From the NCBI RefSeq assembly GCF_030285625.1, contig NZ_CP127294.1, forward strand, positions 5,798,001-5,862,000: DNA of 64,000 nucleotides. Reading direction: 5' to 3'. Position 1 is the first letter of the stretch; each line of letters opens with the position of its first letter. Under the pieces are notes generated by a model, which was not told where the DNA came from, did no database searches, and saw only the letters and a program-made list of their open reading frames with translations. Shown piece after piece: positions 34,801 through 44,011 of the stretch. Made by a program: the position numbers and the translations under genes. The stretch is from Amycolatopsis sp. 2-15 (GTDB taxonomy: Bacteria > Actinomycetota > Actinomycetes > Mycobacteriales > Pseudonocardiaceae).

Positions 34801-35324
34801 CCGGGTCGAAGACTGTCGCGGTGACCGCGGACCGGCAGATCGGCGCGATCGCCGGTGCGTGGCAGGTCGACTTCCCCGCCGATCGGGGCGCGCCCGCCAA
34901 GGCGAACTTCGCGTACCTCCGGTCCTTCACGCAGGAGAGCGACCCGGGGATCCGGTACTTCTCCGGCACCGCCACGTATTCGACGACGTTCGACGCGCCG
35001 GCGGAGTGGGCCAAGCTGGGTGGTCGCGTGATCCTCGATCTGGGGGAGGTGCACGACATCGCCCAGGTCACCATCAACGGTGCCGACGCGGGAATCGCGT
35101 GGCGGGCCCCGTACCGGCTCGACATCACCGGTGCGCTTCGCGGTGGCCGGAACACCCTGCAGGTGAAGGTCACCAACAGCTGGTTCAACCGGCTGGTCGG
35201 TGACCAGCAGCCCGGAGCAACGCCGATCGCGTACGTGCAGCCGCCGCTGAAGAACATCGCCGCCGGCACCGAACTCAAGCCGGCGGGCCTGCTGGGGCCG
35301 GTCCGGATCGTGAACCGTGCGTAG
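31842..35324 (+). CDS. Secreted GH106-type alpha-L-rhamnosidase
   Basis: A 1160-residue exported glycosidase. The ATG at 31842 (ACGAGGA upstream) gives a TAT signal: MSTSRRGFLRGAAVVALGAA, with a cleavage site near residue 32. The GH106 catalytic region begins with VWWHWMNQNITQEGIKADLE, the family's N-terminal strand, and continues through GLLNDSYEAGYQNWTESLLD and DFPMGASGEAF. A C-terminal jelly-roll (LGGRVILDLGEVHDIAQVTI) looks like a GH2-type sugar-binding module. Family members hydrolyse terminal alpha-L-rhamnose from glycosides or rhamnogalacturonan side chains. It opens the plus-strand half of the locus, 52 bases ahead of the GH78 gene. Confidence 0.88.
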   Translation: MSTSRRGFLRGAAVVALGAAGTAALPGTAAEAAGELESAAGLSVARAGGAEPAHLALPRLASAMDGSDVLGGFRTPPAEVLPRVWWHWMNQNITQEGIKADLEWFKRAGIGGMVNFDGAGRVPVVVPNPLPYMSDGWKSAFRYAMQQADRLGLEADVACSPGWSETGGPWVTAEDAMKKYVWTETWVAGGRGQVKLPQPPAVAGQFADSAAASSTPTPLPAFYRDARVFAYRVPNGTQNQAALAPKVFASGLQADPKATPTSNGDQGVPLDVAKLSNASVADAQYLPAAGGAGTWVRFEYQRPVAVTGVTIAAGAAFSGWNDVVEYGPSAQVYSSRDGRQWTLLAQGVYSGVQRTLFVPQTTAKYFKVVFGQSSTAPSSAPIALASLILRTVATVHEFEVKAGFGQTANYYHVATPSQGGGPAVRRSDVVDLTGRMAPDGTLNWRAPGGTWVVVRLGYSLTGHQNGPASTAATGLEVDKLDAGRVRKYLNTYLDMLTDAAGKDLFGRRGLTGLLNDSYEAGYQNWTESLLDEFRKRRGYDPAPHLPVLTGVPVDSAADADKFLWDWRRTLNELLAQNHYQIIPAEAHKRGIQRTYAEAQEDKRGWFGDDMEMRQYADFPMGASGEAFAPGDQSFETYRVDTRGAASVAHIYGRPQAAVEAFTFTPQGFTPKDLKPLADEMLAQGATRFMIHTSVHQPLDRGPGVTLNGIGSFFTRLETWAEVAKPWTTYLSRCSWLLSRGTHVADVAYFYGQEAPATGVWGRTFRQTDQPIGYDYDFVNGTVILNEMSVRDRRIVTRSGQAYALLQLGGDAQRITLAVLRKLAGFVDAGAAIAGPKPLGSPSLADDDAEFQKLATRLWGDGEERDRVVGAGRVFSGVTAAEALAELGVTPDWTFRLDAMDPLTANEPLWLTHRRTDSADIYFIVNRRNVRTTIPLTLRSAGSAVETWDPVSGQTAPITFDATSGATQLTVDLGPADSIFLVVSHGKPGSKTVAVTADRQIGAIAGAWQVDFPADRGAPAKANFAYLRSFTQESDPGIRYFSGTATYSTTFDAPAEWAKLGGRVILDLGEVHDIAQVTINGADAGIAWRAPYRLDITGALRGGRNTLQVKVTNSWFNRLVGDQQPGATPIAYVQPPLKNIAAGTELKPAGLLGPVRIVNRA

Positions 35325-35376
35325 CGCCGCAGCGCGCGAACCCGCCCGCCCCCATTTCCGGCTGAAAGGACTTCCG

Positions 35377-38154
35377 ATGAACCGCCGGCGCCCTGTCCTC
35401 ACGCTCCTCGCCGTCGCATTGCTGGCCGTGTCCGGATCGGCAACCGCTGCCGCCGCACCGAGCAGCTCGGCGAAGCCGACCTCGCTCAAGACCGAGAACC
35501 TCGCCGACCCGATCGGGATCGACGCCGACAAACCGCTGCTCAGCTGGCTGCCGGGGAAAGACTCGGCGGGCCAGGTGGCCTACGAGATCCGCGCGACCCT
35601 CGAGTCACCGTCCCAGCACGGGAAACGCGACCTGTGGGACAGCGGGAAAGTCCGTTCCACGGGCACCTCGAACATCCCGTACGCAGGCCCGGCTCTGCAC
35701 TCCCGCGACCACGTGAGCTGGCAGGTTCGCACGTGGGACACCACGGGGCGAGTCTCGACCTGGAGTGATCCGTCGAGCTGGGAGATGGGGCTGTTGTCCG
35801 CCTCCGACTGGTCGGCGCGCTGGATCGAGAACCCGTCGTACGACTGCACCCAGCCGGACGGGAAGGAGACTCCGCTGCCCGTGTTCGGCAAGGCGTTCGC
35901 TGTGCACGGTGCGGTCAAGCAGGCCCGCCTCTACACCACCGGGCTCGGCATGTACGCCGCGACCATCAACGGCCGGCCGGTCGGCGACGCCGTGCTCGAA
36001 CCAGGCCAGACCACGTACTCCGCCGAGGTCGACTACCGGACCTACGACCTCACGAGGGCACTCCGGTCGGGTACGAACACGATCGGCATGCAGACCGGTA
36101 GCGGCACCTACCAGCGCGTGAAGACTCCCGGGCGGTACTTCTTCGGCGGCACCCTGGAGCAGTACACCGTGTACGGGGAACCGAAGGTCATCGCCCAGCT
36201 CGAGATCACCTACCAGGACGGGCACCGGGAGGTCGTCTCCAGCGACGGCACTTGGCGGACCGCGCTCGGCCCGACCACCTTCTCGTCGTGGTGGAGCGGA
36301 GAGGAGTACGACGCCCGCCGAGCGAGCGAGTCACTGACTTCGGCCGCCGCGCTGACCAACGCGGGCTGGCAGCAGGCGAGCCCGGTCACGCTCACCCAAG
36401 CCACGACGCCGCGCGACACCACACCGTTGCGCGCCAATCCGCGCCCGCCGGTCACCGTCGCACAGACCGTGCGGCCGACCAGCATCCGCAAGCTGGCCGA
36501 CGGCTCGTACATCCTCGACTTCGGGGCCAACCGCTCCGGCTGGCCCAGCGTCTCGGTCTCCGGGCGAGCGGGCGACACCGTGACGATGATCCCGGCGGAG
36601 AACCTCGCCGCCGACGGCACCTTGGACATCGCCAGCACCGGCGCGAAACCGGGGAGCCAGATCGCCTACCGGTACACGCTTTCCGGGCACGGCAAGGAAA
36701 CATGGCACCCGCAGTTCACCTACAGCGGCTTCCGCTACCTGCAGGTGAGTGGTCTGCGCACGGCGCCGGCCAAGGACACCGTGACCATGGACGTCATCCA
36801 CGCGGCGAACCCGAGCGCGAGTGACTTCACCTCGTCCAGCGACGTGCTCAACCAGATCCACACGATCACCGAGCGCGCGATCCAGAGCAACATGATGTCG
36901 GTCATGACCGACTGCCCGGACCGCGAGAAGGGCCCGTACACCGGCGACAACCTGCAGAATCTCGACGCCCTGCTCACCGACTACGACATGTCGGCCTTCG
37001 AGCCCCAGCTCGTGCGCAACATGGTCACCGCGCAGCGGCAGCCGGGTGACGTGTCGCCGGGCTTGATCGCCAACATCGCCCCGGAGTTCCACCGCGTCGC
37101 ACCGACCACGCAGACGAAGCCCCAGGGCACCATCGAGTTCCTCGACGAAGTCAACTGGGGCGGCGCCGTCATCCGCATCCCGTGGCAGCTCTACCTCACC
37201 TACGGCGACACCCGGACGATGGCCACCTCCTACGACAACATGGTGGCCTGGCTCGACTACGAGGCGAAGAACAAGGCCGCCAACAACGGTGACATCCCCG
37301 GGCTCGGCGACTGGTCGGCGACGGACAACACCACGCCGATGCAGCTGGCCATCCTCGCCGGCTACTACACGGCGGCGAGCGACATGGCCGGTGTTGCCCA
37401 GGTCCTCGGCAAGACCGCCGACCACACCAAGTACACCGCCCTGGCCGCCCAGCTCGCCACGGAGTTCGGCACGCGCTTCCGCCACGTCGACGCGACGGGC
37501 GTCTACTACGGCAGCGACAGCGAAGCCTCCAACGCCATGGCCCTCGACGCCGGATTGGTCGCCCCGGCCGACCGCACCGCGGTGCTCGATCGCCTCGTCG
37601 CGTCGGTGCGCAAGGCGGGCAACCACATCACGACCGGCTCGGTCGCACTCGGACCGCTCTTCCGGGCGCTCGAGGCCGGGAACCGTGACGACGTCATCTA
37701 CGACATGGTCGTCAACCCGACCTCGCCCGGCTATGGGTACTTGATCGCCAGCGGCCACACGACGCTGTCGGAGAGCCTGGACGGTGGCGGCTCGCAGAAC
37801 CACCACTTTCTCGGCGCCGTGGACGCGTGGTTCATCCGCGGACTCGCCGGCATCCAGCAGACGGACGGTTCGGTCGGCTACCGCGACCTCACCATCGCGC
37901 CCGCGATCGTCGGCGGCCTGACCCACGCCGAGGGCAGCTACCAGACCCCGAACGGCACGGTCAGCAGCACGTGGACGAAGTCCGCGCACGGGTTCCGGCT
38001 CCAGGTGACGGTTCCGCCGGGGGCGAGCGCCACCGTGCACGTCCCGGCCGCGGCCGGACGCAACGTCCAGGCCTCCGGGCCGGGGGCCCGCCGCGTCACC
38101 GAAGCTGTCTACACCGTCGGTGCCGGCCAGTACACGTTCACCGCGACGAACTGA
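35377..38154 (+). CDS. Secreted GH78 alpha-L-rhamnosidase
   Basis: A 925-residue exported enzyme. The ATG at 35377 follows GAAAGGA; the Sec signal is MNRRRPVLTLLAVALLAVSG, cut after AAAA near residue 28. An Fn3-like domain leads to two beta-sandwich modules and the (alpha/alpha)6 barrel. The family motif MTDCPDREKGPYTGD supplies the general acid, and a C-terminal beta-domain closes the protein. It cleaves terminal alpha-L-rhamnosyl bonds in plant glycosides. It follows the GH106 gene after 52 bases and is followed by a strong hairpin at 38161-38194. Confidence 0.92.
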   Translation: MNRRRPVLTLLAVALLAVSGSATAAAAPSSSAKPTSLKTENLADPIGIDADKPLLSWLPGKDSAGQVAYEIRATLESPSQHGKRDLWDSGKVRSTGTSNIPYAGPALHSRDHVSWQVRTWDTTGRVSTWSDPSSWEMGLLSASDWSARWIENPSYDCTQPDGKETPLPVFGKAFAVHGAVKQARLYTTGLGMYAATINGRPVGDAVLEPGQTTYSAEVDYRTYDLTRALRSGTNTIGMQTGSGTYQRVKTPGRYFFGGTLEQYTVYGEPKVIAQLEITYQDGHREVVSSDGTWRTALGPTTFSSWWSGEEYDARRASESLTSAAALTNAGWQQASPVTLTQATTPRDTTPLRANPRPPVTVAQTVRPTSIRKLADGSYILDFGANRSGWPSVSVSGRAGDTVTMIPAENLAADGTLDIASTGAKPGSQIAYRYTLSGHGKETWHPQFTYSGFRYLQVSGLRTAPAKDTVTMDVIHAANPSASDFTSSSDVLNQIHTITERAIQSNMMSVMTDCPDREKGPYTGDNLQNLDALLTDYDMSAFEPQLVRNMVTAQRQPGDVSPGLIANIAPEFHRVAPTTQTKPQGTIEFLDEVNWGGAVIRIPWQLYLTYGDTRTMATSYDNMVAWLDYEAKNKAANNGDIPGLGDWSATDNTTPMQLAILAGYYTAASDMAGVAQVLGKTADHTKYTALAAQLATEFGTRFRHVDATGVYYGSDSEASNAMALDAGLVAPADRTAVLDRLVASVRKAGNHITTGSVALGPLFRALEAGNRDDVIYDMVVNPTSPGYGYLIASGHTTLSESLDGGGSQNHHFLGAVDAWFIRGLAGIQQTDGSVGYRDLTIAPAIVGGLTHAEGSYQTPNGTVSSTWTKSAHGFRLQVTVPPGASATVHVPAAAGRNVQASGPGARRVTEAVYTVGAGQYTFTATN

Positions 38155-38160
38155 TCGGCT

Positions 38161-38194
38161 GTGTCCGATGTGGCCGACCGGCCACATCGGACAC
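38161..38194 (+). terminator. Strong hairpin between GH78 and GH3 genes
   Basis: GTGTCCGATGTGGCC (38161-38175) pairs perfectly with positions 38180-38194 over a 4-base loop (gacc). There is no T-run, as is common in actinomycetes. It begins 7 bases after the GH78 stop and would end or attenuate transcription before the GH3 gene. Confidence 0.6.
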
Positions 38195-38232
38195 ACCTCT
38201 CCCTGGAAACCCCACCCCGAAGGAGACAATCG

Positions 38233-40797
38233 ATGGACGTCACCCGTCGTTCGATGCTGAAGTGGTCCGGAGCGGGGGTCGCCGCCGCCGGTGTCGTGGC
38301 GGTGACCCCCGCCGGTCTGGCGGCGGCCGACCCCGCGGCCGCACTCCCAGCCGGCCCCCTCACGACGCCCCCGCCCCCGTCGGCACAGGCGCAGGCGGCC
38401 GTGAAGAAGGCCCGGCAGCTCGTGTCCAAGATGACCCTCGACGAGAAGATCGCCTACTGTCATGGGATTCCGGCCACGAAGGGCTTCACCGGTCACATCC
38501 CCGCCAACGACCGGCTCGGCATCCCGGCGCTGCGGCTGGCGGACGGGCCGAGCGGCGTCGGGAACGGGTCCACCGGCGTCACTCAGTGGCCGGACTCCAA
38601 GGCCCTGGCCGCCACCTGGAACCCCGCCACCGCGACCGACTACGGGAAGGCCTACGGCGCCGAGCAGGCGGCCAAAGGGCACAACATCGCGCTGGCACCG
38701 TGCATCAACATCCTCCGCCTGCCGCACTGGGGGCGCTCGTTCGAGACCTACACCGAAGACCCCTTTCTGAACGGGCAGCTGGCGGCCGCCACCATCCGCG
38801 GCATCCAGACCAACCACGTCATCTCGACGGTGAAGCACTTCGCCGCCAACAACCAGGAGATCCTGCGCAACTCGATCGACGTGGTCGTGTCGGCTCGCGC
38901 GCTGCAGGAGATCTACTACCCGGGGTTCCGGGCCGCCGTGCAGCAGGGCCAGGTCGGCGCCGTCATGACGTCGTACAACAAGGTCAACGGCACCTGGGCC
39001 CACGAGAACCGGATCAACGTCCAGGACGCGTTGCGCGACGCGTGGGGCTTCGACGGCATGGTCATGTCGGACTGGGGCGGCACACACAGCACGGTCCAGA
39101 CCGCCAAGGCCGGCTCGGACACGGAAATGCCCGGCGGCACCTACCTCGGCGACGCGCTCAAGGCCGCCGTGCAGAACGGCAGCGTCAGCGAGGCGCAGCT
39201 CGACACCATGGTGACTCAGGTCCTCACGGCGATGATCCGCGTCGGGTTGTTCGACCACCCGTTGCCGGACCCGGCGACCGTCGTCGACACCGTGGTCTCC
39301 ACGCCGGCGCACCTCACGCTGGCGCGGCGCATCGGCGTCGAAGGCAGCGTGCTGCTGAAGAACAACGGTGTGCTGCCGCTGGCCCGGCCCCGCAGCATCG
39401 CGGTCATCGGCAACGCCGCCGACGCCGGCGCGCAGACCCACGGCGGCGGCTCCGGCAGCGTCAACCCGAACGGCACGGTCGTGACGCCGTTGGCCGGGAT
39501 TCGCGCGCGGGCCGGGTCCATCCCGGTCACCTACGCGCAGGGCACTCTCGGCATCGCCGCGCTGCCGACCGTGCCCGCGGCGGCGTTCGGCTCCGGTCTC
39601 AAGGCCACGTACTACACGTCCACCGACCTGACCGGTGACCCGCTGGGAACCGAGACCATCGCCGCCCTGAACGTCACCGCGACTCCGGCGGCGGTCGCGG
39701 CTCAGACGGACGGCTGGTCCGCGCGGTACACCGGCACCTTCAACGCCGCCGAAGCCGGGGGTTACCGCTTCAGCCTCAGCGTCGGCGGGGTGACCACGCT
39801 GAGCATCGACGGCAAGAAGGTGCTCACCGCACTGCCCGGCCGCGAAGCCGTCCAGAACGGCCTGGTCACCCTGACAGCGGGGAGCCACACCCTCGAGGTC
39901 ACCTACGTGTCGGCCGCTCCCGCCGGGGGCCGCGCGCCGCGCACGTCGCTGGTACTCGGCTCCCAGGCCGGCTACGACAAGCTCCACCAGGCGGCGGCCG
40001 ACGCCGCCCGCGCGGCCGAGGTGGCGGTGGTGGTGCTCGCCGACCTGACCAGCGAGGGCATGGACCGCTCGACGCTCGCCCTGCCCGCGGACCAGAACGA
40101 GCTCGTGGCCGCGGTCGCGAAGGCGAACCCGAACACTGTGGTCGTGCTCAACACCTCCGGCGCGGTCCTGATGCCGTGGCTGGGCAGCGTCAAGGGCGTC
40201 ATCGCGAACTGGTACGCCGGCCAGGAGCAGGGCAACGCGCTGGCTGCCATGCTGTTCGGCGACGAAGAGCCGGGTGGTCGCCTGCCGGAGACGTTCCCGG
40301 CCTCCGATCAGCAGGGGCCCGCCAAGACGACTGTCGAGTTTCCTGGTGACGGTGTCCAGGTGTACTACGACGAAGGCCTGGCGATCGGCTACCGCTGGTA
40401 CCAGCACTCCGGCGAGAAGCCCCTCTTCCCCTTCGGCTTCGGCCTGTCCTACACCACCTTCCGCCTGGGCAACCTGCGTCTTTCCCGCACCGGGGGCGGA
40501 CTCCGGGCCCAGGCGACGGTCACCAACACCGGCCGGCGGGCCGGTTCGGAGGTCGTCCAGCTCTACGTCGCGGCACCCGACGCGGCGCAAGAGCCGGCGC
40601 AGCAGCTCAAGGCGTTCGGCAAGGTCACCCTCAAGCCGGGCCAGAGCACGACCGTGACGCTCGACGTCCCGCGCGACGAACTCGCGGTCTGGCTGAGCCC
40701 GAGCACCGGGTGGACCGTGGTTCCGGGCAATTACAGCGTCGGCGTGGGCACCTCGTCGGCGGACCTCCCGCTCCGCGGCCGCATCACGGTGTCCTGA
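38233..40797 (+). CDS. Secreted GH3 beta-glucosidase with PA14 insert
   Basis: An 854-residue exported glycosidase. The ATG at 38233 follows AAGGAGA. The N-terminus MDVTRRSMLKWSGAGVAAAG is a twin-arginine signal. The GH3 barrel contains KHFAANNQE and the nucleophile Asp near 280 (MVMSDWGGTHS). A PA14-like domain (ATYYTSTDLTGDPLG to TLSIDGKKV, about 455-560) is inserted in the second sheet domain, and an Fn3-like domain ends the protein. PA14-containing GH3 enzymes often hydrolyse beta-glucosides. Together with the rhamnosidases it would strip rutinose- or neohesperidose-type disaccharides completely. Confidence 0.92.
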   Translation: MDVTRRSMLKWSGAGVAAAGVVAVTPAGLAAADPAAALPAGPLTTPPPPSAQAQAAVKKARQLVSKMTLDEKIAYCHGIPATKGFTGHIPANDRLGIPALRLADGPSGVGNGSTGVTQWPDSKALAATWNPATATDYGKAYGAEQAAKGHNIALAPCINILRLPHWGRSFETYTEDPFLNGQLAAATIRGIQTNHVISTVKHFAANNQEILRNSIDVVVSARALQEIYYPGFRAAVQQGQVGAVMTSYNKVNGTWAHENRINVQDALRDAWGFDGMVMSDWGGTHSTVQTAKAGSDTEMPGGTYLGDALKAAVQNGSVSEAQLDTMVTQVLTAMIRVGLFDHPLPDPATVVDTVVSTPAHLTLARRIGVEGSVLLKNNGVLPLARPRSIAVIGNAADAGAQTHGGGSGSVNPNGTVVTPLAGIRARAGSIPVTYAQGTLGIAALPTVPAAAFGSGLKATYYTSTDLTGDPLGTETIAALNVTATPAAVAAQTDGWSARYTGTFNAAEAGGYRFSLSVGGVTTLSIDGKKVLTALPGREAVQNGLVTLTAGSHTLEVTYVSAAPAGGRAPRTSLVLGSQAGYDKLHQAAADAARAAEVAVVVLADLTSEGMDRSTLALPADQNELVAAVAKANPNTVVVLNTSGAVLMPWLGSVKGVIANWYAGQEQGNALAAMLFGDEEPGGRLPETFPASDQQGPAKTTVEFPGDGVQVYYDEGLAIGYRWYQHSGEKPLFPFGFGLSYTTFRLGNLRLSRTGGGLRAQATVTNTGRRAGSEVVQLYVAAPDAAQEPAQQLKAFGKVTLKPGQSTTVTLDVPRDELAVWLSPSTGWTVVPGNYSVGVGTSSADLPLRGRITVS

Positions 40798-40807
40798 CCG
40801 TCCGAGC

Positions 40808-40852
40808 AAACAGAAGCGGTGCCGAGGAACTTCCTCGGCACCGCTTCTGTTT
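40808..40852. terminator. Bidirectional terminator between convergent genes
   Basis: Two exactly complementary 22-base arms (40808-40829 and 40831-40852) surround one base. The arms begin AAACAG and end CTGTTT, giving U-runs in both directions. It sits between the converging GH3 and GH106 genes. Confidence 0.85.
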
Positions 40853-40858
40853 CGTGGG

Positions 40859-43800
40859 CTACTTGCCGTTGTACACGACGTAATCCTGGTAGGGCGTGAG
40901 TGTCACCGGCCCGCGAAGCCCATAAGGCTGGCTGGCCGTCGACTTCTGGTTGTACTTCGACACCGCATTGCGCAGCGTCGTGTGCACCGCGATCTGGATG
41001 GTGTTGGTGCCGGGGTGCAGCCAGCGGGTGATGTCCCACTTCCGGCCGTCGGTGATCTGCGTGCCGACGAGCTTGCCGTTGACCGTGATGTCGGCGGTTC
41101 CGTCGACGTGGCCGAGGTTCAGCTGCACGCCTTCGGCGGCGTTCGTGTGCCACCCGTCGGGCAGGGTGGTGTTCGCGGTGTAGGTCCCGACGCCGGATTC
41201 ACCATTCAGCTGCGTGATGTCGCGCCAGTCCTTGAGCCGGAACTGCTGGAACTGCGAATCACCCAGCCCGTTCGGGATCGACACGGTCGCGCCGCCGGTC
41301 GGGGTCTGCGTCTTGACCGTCAGCGACCACGGGGTCCACTGATCGATGGTGGACGGACGGCTGGACGGAATCCCGGGCAGCGGCCGGTCGTCGTCCGTGC
41401 GGACTTCGGCGTTGAGGTCGGTCTTGCGGCCGTTGGACAGCTGGAAGGTCTGACCGCCGGATTCCGTCGCCCGGAAGACGATCTTTCCGTTGCTGACCAG
41501 GAAGTACCCGTCCTCGGGCTGGTTTCCCGTGACGTGGACCGCCGGCTTGGCGTTCGTGTTGATCGCGACGACCTCGCTCCGTCCGCCCTGCAAGGTCAGC
41601 GGAACCGTCGTGCGCCCGCCGCCGCTGGCGTACTGGGCGATCGGCGAGATCGACCCGTCCCAGAGGCTCATCTCCGCCGGGACACCCTGGACACCGAAGG
41701 ACGGGCTGAACGTCACCGGGTGGTCGGACGGGTTGTAGAGGTAGACGTACGCGCCGCCCTTGACTTCCCGCCACTGCGACAGGATCTGAGTGCCACCGGA
41801 GGCGACCCGCGGGGCGAGATTGAGCCGCTTCAGCGCGCCGGCGACGTCGTTCTGGGTCGCCACCTTGGTCGCCGACGGCAGCTTCAGCGTCGCCGCCACG
41901 TTGTTCTTGACTTCCGCGTCGCCCTTGGCGCCGGTGGAGTACGTCGTGTCGTGGTCGGGGAGAGCACCCACGAACACGACGCGGACGCCGGCCTTCGCGG
42001 CCCGCAGGATTGCGGCCGACGCGTCGCGGGTGATCGACCGCTGATCGATCACCAGGGCGCGGTAGCCGCTGGTGCCGGCGAACAGCTCACCGTGGTCCGG
42101 CCGAGCATCCTGAGCCAGGCCTTGCGGGTCGAGGTACTCGACGGAGAAGCCCTGTTCTTCGAGCCGCTGCGCGTCGAACGGAGACTGGTGCCCGCGCGGA
42201 GACAGGAAGGAGTCGCTGTAGACCGCGACGTCGGTCTTCGCCGTTCCGGTCTCGAGAACGCTGGTGCCACGTGCGAAGTAGCTGTTCAACGCCGACCAGC
42301 TCGACCACTGGGGGAAGGTCTTGTCGTTCCAGCTGTCGGTGACGGATTCGTTGAAGCGCGTTGTGCCCGGCCACGCGGCGTCGGGAGCCTGGAGGGCGAA
42401 GCCGTGGATGAACGGCTGGGACACGCCCGCGGCCCACTCCTTGCCCATCAGGTCCCGGTAGTCGTCGAGGTTCATGCTGTACGCCGGTTTGAAGAACGCG
42501 CCGAGCTCCACGCTCAGCAGGTCACCGCCCCCCTGGTGCACACCGGACGCGATCGTCTGCTGGAACGCCAGCGAGTTGCGCCAGGCGGGATCGTCGGGCG
42601 AGATCGGCAGGTTCTCACCGGCGTCGAGGGATTCGGTCTCCGACCTCCCCCCGAAGCTCTGCAACGAGCGGAAGCTGCGGATCGGTTCGAGGTCCTGCAG
42701 ATACGCGGCCTGGGCCTTGTACTGCATGCCGTACTGCTTCGCCCAGTCCTGGAACACCTTGAGGTGATCGGCGACGTACAGATCGGTGAGCGTCTCGTAG
42801 TAGTCGTGGCGGACCTTGCTCGCCGAGCCGTCGGTGAGGGAGAAATCCGGTGTCGGTTCCTTGGGCGGGACTGGGAAGTCCGACTCGCCCTGCACGAACA
42901 TCAGCGGCAGGTACTTGGCCATGTCGTAGCCGCGGCGGCCGCGGAATTCGCTCGCCATCTTCGGGGTCCAGAAGATGGAGGTCGCGTGCAGTTCGAGCGA
43001 GTCCTCGAACAGGTCCGCACCGGACTTCTTCAGCTTCGGCGCGTTGTCCTTGCCGATCTGGATCTGGTCGAGGTCCTGCGTCGCCTTTCGCGAGGCGTCG
43101 GCGTCGAAGGGGTTGGTGTAGTTCCCCTTGTTCTCACGCGACCAGAACGCGAACAGCTCCCAGTTACCCGAAGCCGGGGCCTGCCACGTGAGGGCGCCGT
43201 TCTTCACCTGGGCGGTGAGGTCGGTGAGGGACTGGGGATCCAGCACGGTCGACTTCGCCGGCGGCTGGCCGGGCGTCGTGACGTCGGGCCCGGCGGTCAC
43301 CACGCGAGCCGCGGTGACCGCGACCAGCCGCGCGGGCTGAGTCTGCTGGGCGGCGTCGATCGCGGGAGGCACCGGCCCGGAGAAGCTCTGCCCGCCGGTG
43401 ACGTGAGCCCGGCCGTACTGAAGCTCCTGCGACGCGAACCCACTGCCCACGCCGGTGCCCGGGGTCTGCACCGGCCACGCGGCGCCCATCGTCATCGACG
43501 CCTTGATGCCGAGCTGCGCTGCCTTGTCCAGCACGTGGCCGAGGATCGCGCGCTGGTCGTCAGTGGCCCAAGCTCCGGAGGAGAACGCGATTTCGACCTC
43601 GCCGAACCCGGCGTCGGCGACCACTTGCAGCTCTCGCAGGGCTTCGGCGTCGTCCAGCGGCTTCTGCCACCACCACCGCATCGCCGGCTTGAACCGCGTT
43701 TCGGGGTGAGCGAACTGGGCGGGGGAGAGGCCGCCCGCCAGCGGCTGAAGGCTGTCAGTTCCCTGCAACAGCTGGGTGGCCACTTGCGCCGTACTGCGCA

Positions 43801-43918
43801 GGTCGGTCTGGGCGGTTCCGGTGGGCGCGAGAGCCACCAGCGCGGCTGCGGTCACCGCGGACACGCCGATGGTCAGCAAAGACGATGTTCGTCTCGGTGG
43901 TTTTGCGAACAACGACAC
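40859..43918 (-). CDS. Secreted GH106-type alpha-L-rhamnosidase (second copy)
   Basis: A 1019-residue exported glycosidase related to, but not a close copy of, the gene at 31842. The GTG at 43918 has AATGGAGG 7 bases upstream and gives VSLFAKPPRRTSSLLTIGVS, a Sec signal cut after GTAQT near residue 38. The GH106 core includes the early strand AMRWWWQKPLDDAEALRELQ, the acid-rich LFEDSLELHATSIFWTPKMA and the GGGDLLSVELGAFFKP segment. A C-terminal carbohydrate-binding jelly roll ends the protein (GVQLNLGHVDGTADITVNGK). It lies 93 bases after the GH78-like gene on the same strand, with a long hairpin between them. Confidence 0.87.
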   Translation of the reverse strand: MSLFAKPPRRTSSLLTIGVSAVTAAALVALAPTGTAQTDLRSTAQVATQLLQGTDSLQPLAGGLSPAQFAHPETRFKPAMRWWWQKPLDDAEALRELQVVADAGFGEVEIAFSSGAWATDDQRAILGHVLDKAAQLGIKASMTMGAAWPVQTPGTGVGSGFASQELQYGRAHVTGGQSFSGPVPPAIDAAQQTQPARLVAVTAARVVTAGPDVTTPGQPPAKSTVLDPQSLTDLTAQVKNGALTWQAPASGNWELFAFWSRENKGNYTNPFDADASRKATQDLDQIQIGKDNAPKLKKSGADLFEDSLELHATSIFWTPKMASEFRGRRGYDMAKYLPLMFVQGESDFPVPPKEPTPDFSLTDGSASKVRHDYYETLTDLYVADHLKVFQDWAKQYGMQYKAQAAYLQDLEPIRSFRSLQSFGGRSETESLDAGENLPISPDDPAWRNSLAFQQTIASGVHQGGGDLLSVELGAFFKPAYSMNLDDYRDLMGKEWAAGVSQPFIHGFALQAPDAAWPGTTRFNESVTDSWNDKTFPQWSSWSALNSYFARGTSVLETGTAKTDVAVYSDSFLSPRGHQSPFDAQRLEEQGFSVEYLDPQGLAQDARPDHGELFAGTSGYRALVIDQRSITRDASAAILRAAKAGVRVVFVGALPDHDTTYSTGAKGDAEVKNNVAATLKLPSATKVATQNDVAGALKRLNLAPRVASGGTQILSQWREVKGGAYVYLYNPSDHPVTFSPSFGVQGVPAEMSLWDGSISPIAQYASGGGRTTVPLTLQGGRSEVVAINTNAKPAVHVTGNQPEDGYFLVSNGKIVFRATESGGQTFQLSNGRKTDLNAEVRTDDDRPLPGIPSSRPSTIDQWTPWSLTVKTQTPTGGATVSIPNGLGDSQFQQFRLKDWRDITQLNGESGVGTYTANTTLPDGWHTNAAEGVQLNLGHVDGTADITVNGKLVGTQITDGRKWDITRWLHPGTNTIQIAVHTTLRNAVSKYNQKSTASQPYGLRGPVTLTPYQDYVVYNGK

Positions 43919-43951
43919 TTCACACCTCCATTGGTGCAGTGGGTTCGACAT

Positions 43952-43995
43952 GGGGCGGGCCGTTGTGGAGGTTCTCCTCCGCAACGGCCCGCCCC
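43952..43995 (-). terminator. Long hairpin between the two minus-strand rhamnosidase genes
   Basis: Arms 43952-43971 (GGGGCGGGCCGTTGTGGAGG) and 43976-43995 pair along 20 positions with one mismatch/wobble over a 4-base loop. It starts 17 bases after the GH78-like stop codon and may reduce read-through or protect the upstream message. Confidence 0.55.
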
Positions 43996-44011
43996 GATGG
44001 GGAAGGGTTGA

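Noticed and set aside
36331..40809. Very long minus-strand open frame (1492 codons) across the GH78 and GH3 genes
   Set aside because: It is antisense to two well-supported glycosidase genes, shows no known domain, and such frames arise in high-GC DNA because antisense stops are rare.
40982..44011. Plus-strand open frame of 1009 codons opposite the minus-strand GH106 gene
   Set aside because: Low-complexity Arg/Gly/Val-rich translation with no motif; the opposite strand encodes a complete secreted GH106 protein.
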